64,000 nucleotides of DNA from Apostichopus japonicus (GCF_037975245.1 NC_092582.1:952001-1016000), one strand, 5' to 3'. Positions 12,321-24,267 are shown, counted from the first letter of the stretch. Numbers and translations are program-made. Notes: generated from the sequence alone by a model not told the origin.

Positions 12321-15300
12321 CTGCAAATCGTACAAAATAAGGGCTTATTGTGAACAATAACCTGTCTATCATCTGATCAAACTAAACAAAATGATCAAAT
12401 TTAACCAGCTGGCGGTGTTTACGGCATAATTATATTCTCTTTACACAGAGTACATGCATTTTACATTACAACTTAAAGAGTTAACCCGGCAAGTTATTCA
12501 ATACAGATTTTTATGTAGCAGCTGTAGGCACATTGGGGAGTAAATTTACTTCATGAACAGTCTTCAGATTTTATGCAACAGCTATATACACATTTTACCA
12601 AGGAGTGTTATTACTTCAAGAACAGTCTCAAGTGTAATGAGGGAAGGCATGATCTTTAAATGAATTTATTGCCCACCAATAGTCATGTATTTACATGTTA
12701 TCCGACAGGCAACCATGATAGGAAACTAAGATGTAAGTATACGTTTCATAATGAGGTTAGAAGGGTACATCGGCATTGTAATAATAATTATATGAAATAG
12801 TCAAATTGGATGATTTCACTCAACATATAATTAATAAATATGGTACTCTGGAGAGGGTTACCGTCTTGTTGTAACTATAAAGAAATGTATCTGATATGTT
12901 ATTGCAGTTGCATTGACGACTTTCATAGATATGTGATATTTGAAGTCCTACACTTTGTATTCGAAGGTATATTTATCTATAGAATATATCACTCTCGTTC
13001 TGTTACCATTTATCTGCAGCGAAAAGACAAAATGATTGACAACCTTTTCGATATTCATATTTGCCAGAAATTAATCACTATGCTGAGAATTAATTTATAT
13101 TGTCATGTCGTTATGCATAGATGTAGGTAGCCGGTACTCATAGCTGGTACAGCTACTACCGTATACATGTCCCACAACCGTGCATCAGTATTACTATTTT
13201 GTGTTCGTAACACGGTAACATGTATTACTGGTGGCATTGTAACTTCTGCAAGACTGTTAACTTATTCCCATCTAAGACTAAGAACTGTGCGACTGGGCAA
13301 GAAGTCTATGAAGGTGAGAAAGTCTACGAGATGAAGTAAAGAAGGTACGGTACCGCTTACCTCCAGTTTAAAACTATTCTTATATTAAACCAATTCGTCA
13401 TGCCGAGAACGAAGAAAGGCCATGTTCGTGTATACTGAAGGCTTACGGCATAAAACGAAACGATACTACTTATTGTAGAATCGCGTATTAATAAACTCGC
13501 ACTAACTGGATGGTACAGCAACTACTGTTCATGTCCCATAACCGTGCCTCAGTAATTACTATTTTGTGTTCGTAACGCGATAACATGTGTTACAGGTGGC
13601 ACCAGCAGTTACTGTACTAGCTTTTAATATCGGGTGTTGTCGGTCATATTGGGCTCAATAACTGTGTCTTGAAGCTGCTACCGGATGACCGCGTTTCTGT
13701 AATTAAAATTACCACAAACCGAACGCGTATGGTGTTGCGAAGTTTACAGTTATTTCAGTTTTTTGTGAATAATTTATGGTGAATCGGGTTAAAATTGTTA
13801 ATGCTGCATTAAATCGGAGTTCATCGGACGCGGCACCTAGGCTAAACCTTGGTCGCAAGCATGCAAAACAGGATCATTAATATTATATGTGTTATAACAC
13901 CTTGCACTAACACACCCTGTACCTGTGGGTGCACGTGCACTTTACTACCTAGCCTAAAACTGATGATAACATGTTTGCACTCAATAGCCCTTTACGGTTC
14001 ACCCTTTATACATAGCGCTACTGGGTTATGTGTGGCTCGAAGGGATCAAGGTAAAGAAAACAAATAATATGACGACTGTTGACGATGACTGACGTAAGTG
14101 AGAATAAGTGTTACAGTGTGACGCCCTATGACGCATAACAATGAATATGAAGATATAATTGCTGGAACATACATCTTGTACATAATATACAATTAAGTGT
14201 AATAGCTACTACACGAGCTCAGGTCCGGAGACGTTTTCGGTCTTCGCGTACTGTCTGCCAACTCATGTTGGGGAAATGGGTTCCTGACCCTAATAGCTGT
14301 AACTAATTGATCTCTGTTTTAGGTGGAGGAGATTGCTTTTGCTCTTATTAGTGATAGACCTTCCCTTCACTTCAATGCCTGGTTGACTTAAACTCCATTG
14401 TGCGACTGACAGAGATGAGACCAAGCTGCAGGCAGCCTGTCTGAGCTCTTCGTCTCTCTCCGGAGCTAGTTTGTAGGACGGTGAGGGCCGGAGCTGCTCA
14501 TTTGGGACTGAATGTTTTGACGTCAAAAGTCGAAATTCTCCCAATTCTCGGACATGATGTCACACTTGAAAAAAACACACAGGTCCTTCCCGGCCAAAAA
14601 CGCAAGATTGTGCACACTTGATCTATGCTGCATTCTTCAGATTACATCTTAGGTATGGCAAGAACATATGAAGGAAAACATTATATCCAAGTTTGCGATT
14701 ATGTATCGTTAATGATACACCAGAACAACTGGACACTGCAGTAATGGCCGGTATACTTACCCGATGTTCCGAAGCCTTACATGGCACGAGTGTACCCATA
14801 AGTCAGGACGAGAAGAGCTCTCCTCTGCTGTACATAGACCAGTAGCTTAACTTACTAGTCTCACTCGGGTTCACCGCTAGCCCCGTATTAGCTAGCATCA
14901 AGGATACTTATTATTAGGCCTATTATTAGTAATATGCGCTCGCAACGTTTTGAAAGCGGTATAGGTTACCTAAATATATCCCGGGAAAATTCCAATCCCG
15001 GTGCTCTGAATACGGTAAGTACTAACATTCCTTAGAGCACTTGTGAAGACTTAGTTCGCTTGGCTAATTGGCGTAGCTAGCACGCGAAACAGGGCGTGAC
15101 TATTGCAACAATAAATGAAACTCTGATTGCTATAAAAATAACTTTTTAAAAATGAGCGATCAGTGAACGTACACCGTGGTAAAACGTTCACGCCGGGGAC
15201 TACTTGGGGTAGGTGTACCATAAATCAACAACTTTTTCCAGATTTTCAGGAATGGGAAACCCTACACGGAATGTTCTACTCCCAGTGCGGGGAGTTACAA

Positions 15301-15657
15301 ATTTACGCCTTAGTGTAACTGGTACCTACACAGACGTAATAGAGAAACGCTGCGTAACCGGGAGAAAAAGACATGTTAATAAAACGCCAAAATTTAAACC
15401 GAGTGGTTGTAGTAGGTGAAAAAAAGAAGAAGTTCTGGGAATATTGCGACTTCTTCAAACAATTGCGAAACGCTGCGAAATAGATGAAATCCAGGCCAGA
15501 ACACGCGTTGGAATAGTATATTGGAAGGAAGTGGAGAGCGACCCGTAGAGGATAATTGGGGGCGCAGTGCAAGAATGTTAGTAGTTTTTATAGTCTAAGT
15601 AGATTGGAGTGCATATGTTTGGAGACAGATGAAAGAAGAGTGAAGTAAATTAGTTAC
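12321..15657. other. Intron; rest of the fucolectin domain not found
   Basis: The fucolectin domain begun at 18067 and 15658 should continue here, but I could not find an exon with the expected features. One good minus-strand donor at about 14755 follows a 66-base stretch without clear similarity. A direct duplication of about 95-100 bases is visible at about 13143-13240 and 13512-13606. The rest is AT-rich intron sequence. Confidence 0.4.
13143..13606. repeat. Direct duplication (two ~95-base copies)
   Basis: Two similar segments, about 13143-13240 and 13512-13606, share the order TGGTACAGC, ATGTCCCA, AACCGTGC, ACTATTTTGTGTTCGTAAC and AACATGT. They differ by scattered substitutions. No function is visible. 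Confidence 0.6.
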
Positions 15658-15732
15658 CATGGTGATAAATTTGTATTTCTCTCACGGCAAAATTTGCTCC
15701 CAAGTCGACAAACCACCACTGATTTGTTGTTT
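15658..15732 (-). CDS. Fucolectin-type domain, second exon
   Basis: A 75-base phase 1-1 exon encoding about 25 residues, short enough to be missed easily. It contains NQWWFVDLGANFAVREIQIY, the hallmark WWxVDLG..(F/Y).(V/I)..(V/I).IY stretch of fucolectin/tachylectin-4/pentraxin-1 (F5/8C-like) domains. The acceptor is CTTTTGTTACAG and the donor GTAACT. It directly continues the N-terminal half encoded at 18067-18174. The remaining strands of the domain are missing from view, so either further exons lie at 12.3-15.6 kb or the domain is truncated. Confidence 0.78.
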
Positions 15733-16495
15733 CTGTAACAAAAGAAAACAAAAAGGAAAATCAATGTAGCAATTTTTACATGCCGTTATAGCAATGGAAC
15801 ACAGTTGTATTTTAATGTTAGTTTGATCAAATGATTGATACAGTGTATTGTGACATTTACTACAGTGTCTTTATTAACGTTCTAGAGCAATTCCAGTAGT
15901 CTGTACTTCAAAAATAGAGATATTAATTTAAATAATATGAATTAATTCTGATTTATTGTGAAAATGTTGATACAATTATTTTTTGTTTGCTTCTGGAAAT
16001 CGTATGTAAACTCTGAATATTTACATCAATTATGTTATGTGTTTGTGTGAAGGGGGGGGGGGGGATATTCAATCATCTACTTTTGTTACATGTAGTAACA
16101 AATAACACCGTAAACATTTACAAATACGTAAAACCGTTTGTTAGGAATTAATTTAGATTATTACATGTTGCATATAGAGCAACAGGTATTGTTCTTAACA
16201 TCTGTACCCATAGTTACGAATGTATGAAGTCTTTTCATAAAAAAATATTAGGCTTGGTGGAATTATAGGAATAGTTTGTATTGCAATAGCTATACTGTTC
16301 AAAATTTGAGTAAGCAAAGATTTCAATAACTTCCAAGTTTTATGATATTTTATGATAATTATGTATGCCAATATGCAACAGGACCAGTTTTTATTTACAC
16401 AATGCAGTCATACTATTGTATATTTCTACAGCCCCTTGAAAAGATCGTTCATATTTACCCACATTGGTGAAACTATCAAAGAGTTATGACGCTTC

Positions 16496-16652
16496 ACTGT
16501 ATCCCCGCCTATCCTAAATGCAAGGATCAGACCAGGCCTCATGTTAGACAACACTAAACTGCTGCATACGCGCCTATCCCAATGCAAGGAACAGGCCAGG
16601 CATTATGTTAGACACCACTAAATTACTGTATTCCCGCCTATCCCAATGATAG
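16496..16652. repeat. ~70-base tandem repeat, split by an LTR insertion
   Basis: Units with the order CGCCTATCC, AATGCAAGGA, ACAGGCCAGGC, TGTTAGACA and CACTAAA recur about three times. The array resumes at about 17871 (GAACAGGCCAGACAATATGTT) after the element at 16653-17866, showing that the element inserted into a pre-existing copy. Confidence 0.65.
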
Positions 16653-17866
16653 TGTAACGTTGACCAGAACACATATCAAGACAAAAATCGGAGAAGAGGT
16701 TGATAACTGGTTGATCTCTTATTTATTGATTTATTATGGCGATCTTTGATTCACTGGCATATGGATTTACCACAGATTATGGCATTGACAGACTTTACGG
16801 AGACTTTGATAAGCAGTCAAGGTACAGGAATTGTCTGTACACTTAAGCGGTAACACAGTTACGCACTTAGGAAGTTACACAGTTAGGTAGTTACACAGTT
16901 ACGCAACTACGCACTTACGCAGTTACGCACTTACGCACTTACGCAGTTGCGCACTTACGCAGTTACGCACTTACGCAGTTACGCACTTACGCAGTTACGC
17001 ACTTACGCAGTTACACTAACTCGTGGAGGCATACAAGATATTTTGTTGGGACTCACTTAACAACAGGCGTAAAGACTTAACCAGTTTAGATTACTAAATA
17101 AAACATCTGTTTTCGAGATCACAAACGAACCAGTACGTGGGTAAATGTATTTACAGATGAAGGATAATACTAGCGTTTGTTGACACTAGTCTTTCTCACT
17201 ACTTGCTTTGATTAAGAAAACATAAAAGATATATACAAGACAAACGCCCACATGAAACACATGGAATAGCGTTTGTGAGCCTCCTAGTAAAGTCGAAATT
17301 ACAATTATCGAACCCCCTATAGATAGTGACAACAAATATGATGTCTTAAAAATACACCCTAGTTTCTTGTTACTTAAATGCACTTAGCGCAACGATAGCT
17401 TTCTTAGAATTCCCTAGGTGTACGAACAATATCCCCCGTGACCCCAAAGATACCCGATTTAATCTTTCCAAAGACAAACAATAAAACCTAGAAGTCATGC
17501 CAAGCACATAATCGTGTGATAGAACAAATATACCAGTGAGGTGGTAGCAACTTACAGAAAATAGGCGGTTCTCTCAGTTCTCTCTCTGTCAGGGGCCAAT
17601 CTCGGAATACCTAGTGAGCGTGGTGAGCTAAAACTAATAAAACAATCTGCGCTACCACTAATAAGGGGAAACATCTCACAATTCGGGTGCTGATTCAGCA
17701 AGGTTTATAAACAAACAGGGGTACGATTTTCATTGGCTGTCCCCACCTGTAACTCGCAAAAGCTCTACACATATTTTTAGAGAAAGGCCATCGACGGGTA
17801 GAACTGAGGGAACGCTCATTCCTAAAACGAATATTACAATAACAATTTGGATACATTTCCGTTACA
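16653..17866. mobile_element. Solo LTR candidate with ATAG target duplication
   Basis: The segment begins TGTAACG and ends CGTTACA, giving TG...CA termini in a 7-bp inverted repeat. It is flanked on both sides by ATAG (16649-16652 and 17867-17870). It interrupts a tandem repeat whose sequence resumes on the other side. At 1214 bases with no coding content it fits a solo LTR of a Ty3/gypsy-like element, which normally make 4-5 bp duplications. Its ends resemble those of the gypsy LTRs at 24268 (TGTTACG...CGTAACA). It contains a 9-bp minisatellite. Orientation is uncertain. Confidence 0.7.
16850..17013. repeat. 9/18-bp minisatellite
   Basis: Alternating GTTACGCA and CTTACGCA type 9-base units make an 18-base higher-order repeat, with degenerate copies at the left edge. 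It lies inside the solo LTR candidate. Confidence 0.85.
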
Positions 17867-18066
17867 ATAGGAACAGGCCAGACAATATGTTGGATATGAC
17901 TTAACTACCGTATACTCCTTCAAGCTTGTCACAAATTTTCCCTACCAGGTCGGGCTCTAACCACTCCACATTTGTGTTTTTTTTTTTAATCTCAATAGTT
18001 GGCCTATGCGTCTTGCAAATCAAGAAAAAAAATGAATCTCCAAATTAACTTCACCGCTATACTCAC

Positions 18067-18174
18067 GTGTTTGTGAACATCTTCCATTTTCAACTGTTAG
18101 GCCATTTACTGCCAGGTCGGCTCCACTGTCTCTGTACGCATCCATTCCTTGATATGCTCTCTTATTTTTTGCAA
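18067..18174 (-). CDS. Fucolectin-type domain, first exon
   Basis: A 108-base phase 1-1 exon of 36 residues with acceptor TCATTTGCAG and a consensus donor, GTGAGTAT. It reads KNKRAYQGMDAYRDSGADLA then VNGLTVENGRCSQT. This matches the start of fucolectin/tachylectin-4 domains: xAxGKPAxQSS...., AxxAVDGxx, then the xCSHT cysteine. It follows the CCP exon at 18478 by about 300 bases and leads into the WWxVDLG exon at 15658. Family knowledge: such domains bind fucosylated glycans using His and Arg residues located further on, which are not visible here. Confidence 0.78.
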
Positions 18175-18477
18175 CTGCAAATGACAATAAAAGGTTCAAC
18201 ACACATGAAATACGTTGTCAAATTATGGCAAGTACGCAACGACGAGCTATGTATATACATGAATTTGCAGTTGCTTTTAATGCTCCGAACAATGAACAAA
18301 CTTTCTGAATTTTCTGGTAGTTTTTACTTTGTGATGCATAGATTACGCCATAGTGTTTTATGTTATTACGATAAGGAAAGCATATTATAGCATATTATAT
18401 GTAAGTGGGTGGATGCATTAAATGTTAATCGTATTACTGACAAGTAGTTTTCTTAGTACACATTCAACGTTTCTCAC

Positions 18478-18660
18478 CATTAACAAGACATTTTCCCACG
18501 GGAGGATTCCAAGTACCATTACCACATCTTGATGTCATACTTCCTATAAGAACAGTGTCGTTGTCGCATGAAACTGTCAGGTTTGATCCGTGGACGTATG
18601 ACCGATCATCAAAATATATTATTTCTCTGCCTTCTTCTTCAAGTACTGGTTGGCAGTTTT
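18478..18660 (-). CDS. CCP/sushi module exon
   Basis: A 183-base phase 1-1 exon, with acceptor ATTTCCATAG and donor GTGAGAAA. The four cysteines are in ENCQPV, TVSCDND, TSRCGNG and GKCLVNG, and the tryptophan is in GTWNPPV. It is the last CCP before the fucolectin domain in transcript order. Confidence 0.85.
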
Positions 18661-19392
18661 CTATGGAAATATACGTGAACATTGGTATTATCGACAATAC
18701 CTGAAAATGTGGTGTAGCAATAAGTGTATTCAACAATGAGCTTAAACAATCATATTCTGTTTGATCGAGTTATAATCGCTGCCGGGAAGTGATGGTGAAA
18801 TATTAATGATGGTTAACATATTCATATGCGGTTATACAACCTCAATGGTTAGATGAGGACACAACTGATTGGAAACTCTGCAGATTGTAGTATTTAAATG
18901 TTTAATGTTAATATCGCTAATTTAGTATCAACGCAAAACTCAGAAAAATCGACAATAATACAGTAGCTGTAGACTATGTTTTCTGCCGTTTCTTCATAGA
19001 TCCTTAGTCGTTTTAATATTAAAACGAATTACCAAGTACCTCAGTGTAACAGTTACGCATACATTTTATTATCGTGATGGATATGGATATTTTTACGTGA
19101 GCATTTAATTCATTAGGCAAGCAACTTTCGAAAAAGTCGCGTCGATTATTTATGATTCATGTGCTGGTCTTACAATCTCGGTTTCTCAAATTCCTAGTTT
19201 CAGTATCATATGTCAGATAGCCAAACGTTTAGAACTTACAGAAGAATGATTACAAGTAGCCTCCTTACATAATTGCTTGACTAAAGCATAATGTAATTAT
19301 AGGGTAAAACGAAGTTCACCTGAGAGACTTGGTCTTGTGTGATTTTGTCTCCACGATGTGGCACAAAGGTGAATATAAACAAACTATGAACT

Positions 19393-19553
19393 CGAATCTT
19401 GTACATTTAATTATATTTATTCTAAGTATTTACCGTGGATCAAACCCTCATAGAAGTGGTTAAATTTAAAAACATCGTCAGGAATTTTTCGGACCCTGAA
19501 GAGTATTGAATGTTACTTCTGCAAGACAATAAATGATGCTTTACTTACATCTC
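19393..19553. repeat. Intronic duplicate of 20607-20763
   Basis: Starts with AATCTTGTACATTTAATTAT and includes ATAGAAGTGGTTAAATTTA and ACTTCTGCAAG.CAATAAATG. The same order recurs at 20607-20763 with substitutions and a small indel. The two copies flank the LTR candidate and the CCP exon at 20352, so they may mark a local duplication. Confidence 0.65.
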
Positions 19554-19616
19554 CCTAGTTTAATATTATTTTGTGGTCATTACTGCTTTATGACATTTAA
19601 ACTGTACCTTCTATAG

Positions 19617-20327
19617 TGTTATGAAATAGTGATACCATCTCTTTGATGTTACCGAAACACTCCATCGAGACACCTTACAGGCCTCTTATGTATTTATCTA
19701 GGTCATGGATTCAGTTTTCCCACGAGAAGTTTTTAACTATCTTATTGAATCTTGGTACAGGGCCTTTTTCCCAAAATAGATTCCATTATGTCTGTGGAAC
19801 ATTCGAGAAGGTTCTCTCACGTGGTATGGAAGTTTCCATAGAAAGGGGATGGACTTCCAAACTCCCAACCAATCAGGGCAGATCAGTGCCAGCGCACTTA
19901 TTTTTATATCGTTAAGTTAATACAGGATGGTCAGGTTATTGGCTGCCTACTGATTGTGCGCAGTGAGATTTTATGGAAGTAAGGTATAAAAGTAAAAGGG
20001 GGCCGAAAGTTTTATCACTTGGTCAGCAAATTTATCACTCCGCCGAAAGTTCATCACTCCTAATTGTTTAATTGACGGAGTCAAGTCAAGTCAAATCATT
20101 GTAATTTAGTTTTATTTGTAAAGAGAATCGACAGAGAAGAAATTATACCGAATCAATAATCAAATCCTATCTCGTCAAATTGTTTTTTGTGTGAAGTCAT
20201 TGTTTTCTTCCGTTCGAGACATCTCCTGAAGAAGCATAAATACGGCATCAAGATATCCCAGTACCTTTCTATCGCGAGTCCCGATAAAGTATCACTATCG
20301 GAGGAGCGGGCTCGCAACAATATTACA
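19617..20327 (+). mobile_element. Second solo LTR candidate (711 bp)
   Basis: The segment begins TGTTATG and ends ATATTACA, with ATAG on both flanks (19613-19616 and 20328-20331). TG...CA ends and a 4-bp duplication fit an LTR. A TATAAAAG box at 19985 supports plus orientation. There is no protein domain. The right end lies only 24 bases from the donor side of the CCP exon at 20352-20546, so the insertion could disturb splicing of that exon. Confidence 0.5.
19985..19992 (+). promoter_or_regulatory. Putative TATA box of the LTR candidate
   Basis: TATAAAAG lies about 370 bases into the LTR candidate in GC-neutral surroundings. The call is based only on the motif and its setting. Confidence 0.3.
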
Positions 20328-20351
20328 ATAGTATAACAAATGAAGGCTTAC

Positions 20352-20546
20352 CTACGCTTCAACACCTTGGAATGCTCGGAGACCACTGTCCGTTTCGACA
20401 AAAAGAAGATTCGGTTCTGTCGGGGATCAATTCATCTCGGCATGTAACTTCAAGCTCCGTACCAGGATCGAACTCGTTTTCACTAGAGGATGCACCGTCA
20501 TAAAATATCGTCAAGTAGTCCACGCTGCTCACCGCAAGACATTTTG
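20352..20546 (-). CDS. CCP module exon with in-frame stop
   Basis: A 195-base exon, multiple of three, phase 1-1, with acceptor CATCATCAG and donor GTAAGCC. All four CCP cysteines are present (KCLAVS, EVTCRDE, SSFCRNG, IPRC), as is the tryptophan in GQWSPSIP. The codon directly after the fourth cysteine is TGA (20359-20361), followed by AGC, GTA and the donor. If the exon is included, the protein ends with a complete CCP module. This could be a truncating mutation, an alternative end giving a short soluble form, or a cue for nonsense-mediated decay. It is easily overlooked because no long open frame marks it. Confidence 0.75.
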
Positions 20547-21539
20547 CTGATGATGACGTTAAGAAAGTTACATTACTTTTTTTAAATAAATTTTAAACCC
20601 CTTAAATTCGAATCTTGTACATTTAATTATATTTATTCAATGTACTTATTATATTTAACCAATAGAAGTGGTTAAATTTAGAGATATCGACAGGAACTTT
20701 TCGAAACCTGCAGACGGAATTTACTGCTACTTCTGCAAGCCAATAAATGATGTTTTACTTAAAGGCGGTCTGCAATCGTTATGGTTTCATCTTCAAACTC
20801 TAACCTGAAGGCTTTACATTCATTGTATAATTAACTTCCGAAGAGATCGCTGGTTATGAGCACTAAACACGTACAAAGTGAACCAAACGAGGCAGAAAAG
20901 ATACACTACAAAAGAAATAAGAAGAAAGTAAAACTTTCATGCCACAGATTAAGGTCCATGCGTTTGCCAAATGTTCCCCACCCCCCACCCCAACCACCCC
21001 CCTTCCTCACTTCGCCTCCTTGGGATGGAACGTAATTGTGTACGTACAGTGGAAAGTTTGTGACAGAATGATCAACAAATCAACAACAGATAACTGTAAG
21101 GAAAGCTTATGAAATCGACATATTCTTAAAAACAATGCCAAATTTTGTATTGAAAGTTGATATTTTTTTGGCACAAATTGTTAGAAAATTGCTGTAAAGT
21201 CAAAATTTTGAGGAAATAGTCATAATCAGGATATAATAATCAAAATTTCGAGACGCTAACGATATTTCGATATTATATTTCAACAATTCAAGACGTGATT
21301 AATATTCAAATAAGTATACAAAATCGGGGGGGGGGGAAATAGTTACAATTTTGGAAAACTAAGTAGAAATTCGACATTTTACATTTTCCAACGTCCTACT
21401 TTGTCCAATCAACACATAAATTAATATTCTTGTGAGGAATAGCCCTCAAAAACACTGGTGTTCTGCCCCTTCGCCCTACCTCGTTTTGCTACAATTAAGA
21501 AGTATTCATTTGTGATAAAATAAGCACCTGTAAAAGGGG

Positions 21540-21846
21540 GTCGCATAGTGGGCTGTGATCAAGCTTCAATGTCTTTAGGGATATAATGGGAGAGCGTAGT
21601 GGGCTGTGGTCAAGCTTCAATGTCTTTAGGGATATAATGGGAGAGCGTAGTGGGCTGTGGTCAAGCTTCAATGTCTTTAAGATATAACGGGAGAGCGTAG
21701 TGGGCTTTGGTCAAGCTTCAATGTCTTTAGGGATGTAATGGGAGAGCGTAGTGGGCTGTGGTCAAGCTTCAATGTCTTTAGGGATATAATGGGAGAGCGT
21801 AGTGGGCCGTGCTCAAGCTTCAATGTCTTAAGGGATATAATGGGGG
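21540..21846 (+). repeat. 51-bp minisatellite, about six copies
   Basis: The unit runs from GGGAGAGCGTAGTGGGCTGT through CAAGCTTCAATG to GGGATATAAT. Copies are 50-51 bases with one or two substitutions each. Because 51 is divisible by three, the array creates an artificial open frame with a 17-residue repeat. I do not regard it as a gene. Confidence 0.9.
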
Positions 21847-22129
21847 AAAGCTTCTTCTTAGCTCATTTTATTCATTCTTTCATTTTGGAGGGGGCGGGGG
21901 GTATATTAACACATTTTACGACCATCTTCCTTCTTTCTGTCTTTTTTCTTTGGTTATTAATTCCAAATACTTTTCATTCATATCTTTACATTTATCTTAC
22001 AGGCGATAAGTGGCACATTGGGAGTGATTCTAGTTTATTCCAATGTGACCTAGATTAGATTTGACAAATCATGACAATTACAGTTTCTTGAACTTCTTGC
22101 TTGCCTTTGAGCAGTAAGGAGAGGATTAC

Positions 22130-22321
22130 CTTCAACACAAGTTGGTAAAACGTGGTTCCAGACTCCATTCACGCACGTAACATTCTCGATTACATCAGAA
22201 ATATTGAACCCATCATTACACGTGACAGTTACCCTGTCACCATGACGTGGTGGTCTTGTAATTACAGTGTCGTTCATGTAGTGTAAATATCCAGTATCCA
22301 CCAACCTCACTTCACAAATAG
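22130..22321 (-). CDS. CCP/sushi module exon
   Basis: A 192-base phase 1-1 exon, with acceptor ACTCCTTTTAG and donor GAAG followed by GTAATC. The cysteines are in ICEVRL, VTCNDGF, VTCVNG and PTCVEG; the tryptophan is in GVWNHVLP. A typical CCP length and pattern. Confidence 0.88.
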
Positions 22322-23271
22322 CTAAAAGGAGTAAAAAAGCAATAAACTGTCCATGAAATTTGTGTTAATTCATCTCATATTTCGTATTTGATATGTTATA
22401 GTTTGACTTGTACTTATCGTAAATTTCGTATTCAATATGTTTATTATTCAAATCAATCACTTCATTTTTTAAATTAAAATAAAAAGAATGTATGCCTATA
22501 TGTACTTTCATATAATTTGGTTTTCCTCTGTTTATATCTTAACTAGAACTGGTGAGTCACTAGTGTTAATTACATACGAGTTGTTGCTTTTTGCTGTTTT
22601 GTTTTTGCTGAGCCTCAGCCTTTAATTTGTGACCGTGAATGTAAAAGTATTTATTAAACTTGTTAATCGTTTCCCTTTACTTGTGATACTGTGATGAAAC
22701 ATACAAATAAATATGGAGGGATGGCTGTCTCTCACTTTTAATATTATAGACTCGAGCATAATGTGTCACCGATTAAACACACTCTACGAACTACAATACG
22801 CGGTGTAGGGCCAGCTGTTATATATATAAAAGAACACTGTACTGAGCCTACGTATACCTTCCGTGTATATTTGTATGTTATAACAACGTCTGCTACCATG
22901 CACAGCACGTGCTAGTATAACCAACACAATGTCATGTTGTTTACACCGATTAAACGCATACTCCCCATGCGCTACAAACTACATTGCCGAACAAAGATGT
23001 AATATAAACACATCGCCTTCGTTAATATGAACGTGTATGCTGTAACGTCTGCTACCAAGCACATTATATGGGAGCATTAGCGTACACAGTATCGTCAGAA
23101 AGTGGCCAATACGCAGATGGGACTTACACACAATGTATAGGGTAAAGAATAACATTACTGCACATTTGCTTCTTTATTTGCGAAACATCAAAACTGTTAT
23201 ATCTGACATTAGACGAGTTACATGTGTATAAATCTCAGAACGGCAATGTACACATGCATATGCCCACATAC
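22322..23271. other. Intron with an imperfect duplication
   Basis: AT-rich intron. Between about 22750 and 23065 a segment containing CACCGATTAAAC, GCGCTAC-like AACTACA and AACGTCTGCTACCA is present twice in imperfect form. No exon was found. Confidence 0.5.
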
Positions 23272-23478
23272 CTATTGTACAACGTGGGTATGTATTTGGT
23301 CCTCTCCACTCTCCTCTTCTGCATGTACGTTGCTCTTCATTAACATTTTCAAGGACGAAACCTTCTTCCACACGATGAAATGTTGCCAGGGTGGAATGCG
23401 GGTAATGAGAACCATCAACTCCTACACTATAAGTAATTGCCAGGTTATCTGGATGGTTCACCAAGGGAGGGCATGGAT
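23272..23478 (-). CDS. CCP module exon lacking the second cysteine
   Basis: A 207-base phase 1-1 exon, with acceptor CTCGATTTTCAG and donor GTATGTGG. Cysteines one, three and four are clear (DPCPPL, QRTCRRG, YPRCTIG), as is GEWRGP. At the expected second cysteine (LATFHRVEEGF) there is arginine, codon CGT at 23372-23374, one T-to-C step from TGT. Without it the C1-C3/C2-C4 pairing cannot form normally. It resembles the type B modules (DPC...ATFxC) of the 36-44 kb duplication. Confidence 0.83.
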
Positions 23479-23873
23479 CTGAAAATCGAGAATCCGTAAA
23501 TAGATATTCAAAAATATATTCCATACAACAGCAATTAAATGTAACATGACTGAGCAAAGTTCCTTTCTAATGTATTTTATAATCAAGATCCCTTCGTTTT
23601 TTCCATAGTAAAGCTTCCTTGGGACGTTTTCTTTGCATTTGGATAACTGAGCAAGACACATAGGTAATTACTACAGGGCTAATTGAAAACTTGGACGAGA
23701 AAACTAAGAACGGAAGATGGCAGTCGGTTTATGAAAAAAAGATACATCTTATTTTATCAAACCATCGAATGATAGTGGTTTACACGCTCTGTAAACTGTT
23801 GATCGCTACTATCAGTTGGTACAAAGAGAAAACTTGCAAATACAATTTGGAACAAAAACATAGTTTGCCAACC

Positions 23874-23988
<115 letters not shown>

Positions 23989-24267
23989 TAGTAAAGCTGC
24001 CATTTGAATTTGGAACCAAATCATATTTTGACGACCACATATTATATGCTACAAGAAAAGTTTCTTAATAACAATTGTGTGTACATAATGTTTAACATTA
24101 TGTATAACATTATGTGCACACATTTCAAATTGCAAAATAATTTGATCTCTTAGCCATTTACATTGCTGATATAAACACTAACACATATGGAATAATATGT
24201 AATATTAATATCTTATAAGTCAAAAGATCACTTTATCTTAAACATGTCCATACTTATTTATAAGTAC

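Noticed and set aside
14755-14821. Strong GTAAGTATA donor with a short open stretch before it, a candidate third fucolectin exon
   Set aside because: The translated 22 residues do not resemble the expected fucolectin strands and the exon would end in phase 2, unlike its neighbours.
16851-17013. Regular 9/18-bp repeats as a CRISPR-like array
   Set aside because: There are no unique spacers; it is a simple minisatellite in an animal genome.
21738-22058. Plus-strand protein with 17-residue repeats
   Set aside because: The repeat is the 51-bp minisatellite, whose length happens to be divisible by three; there is no other sign of coding.
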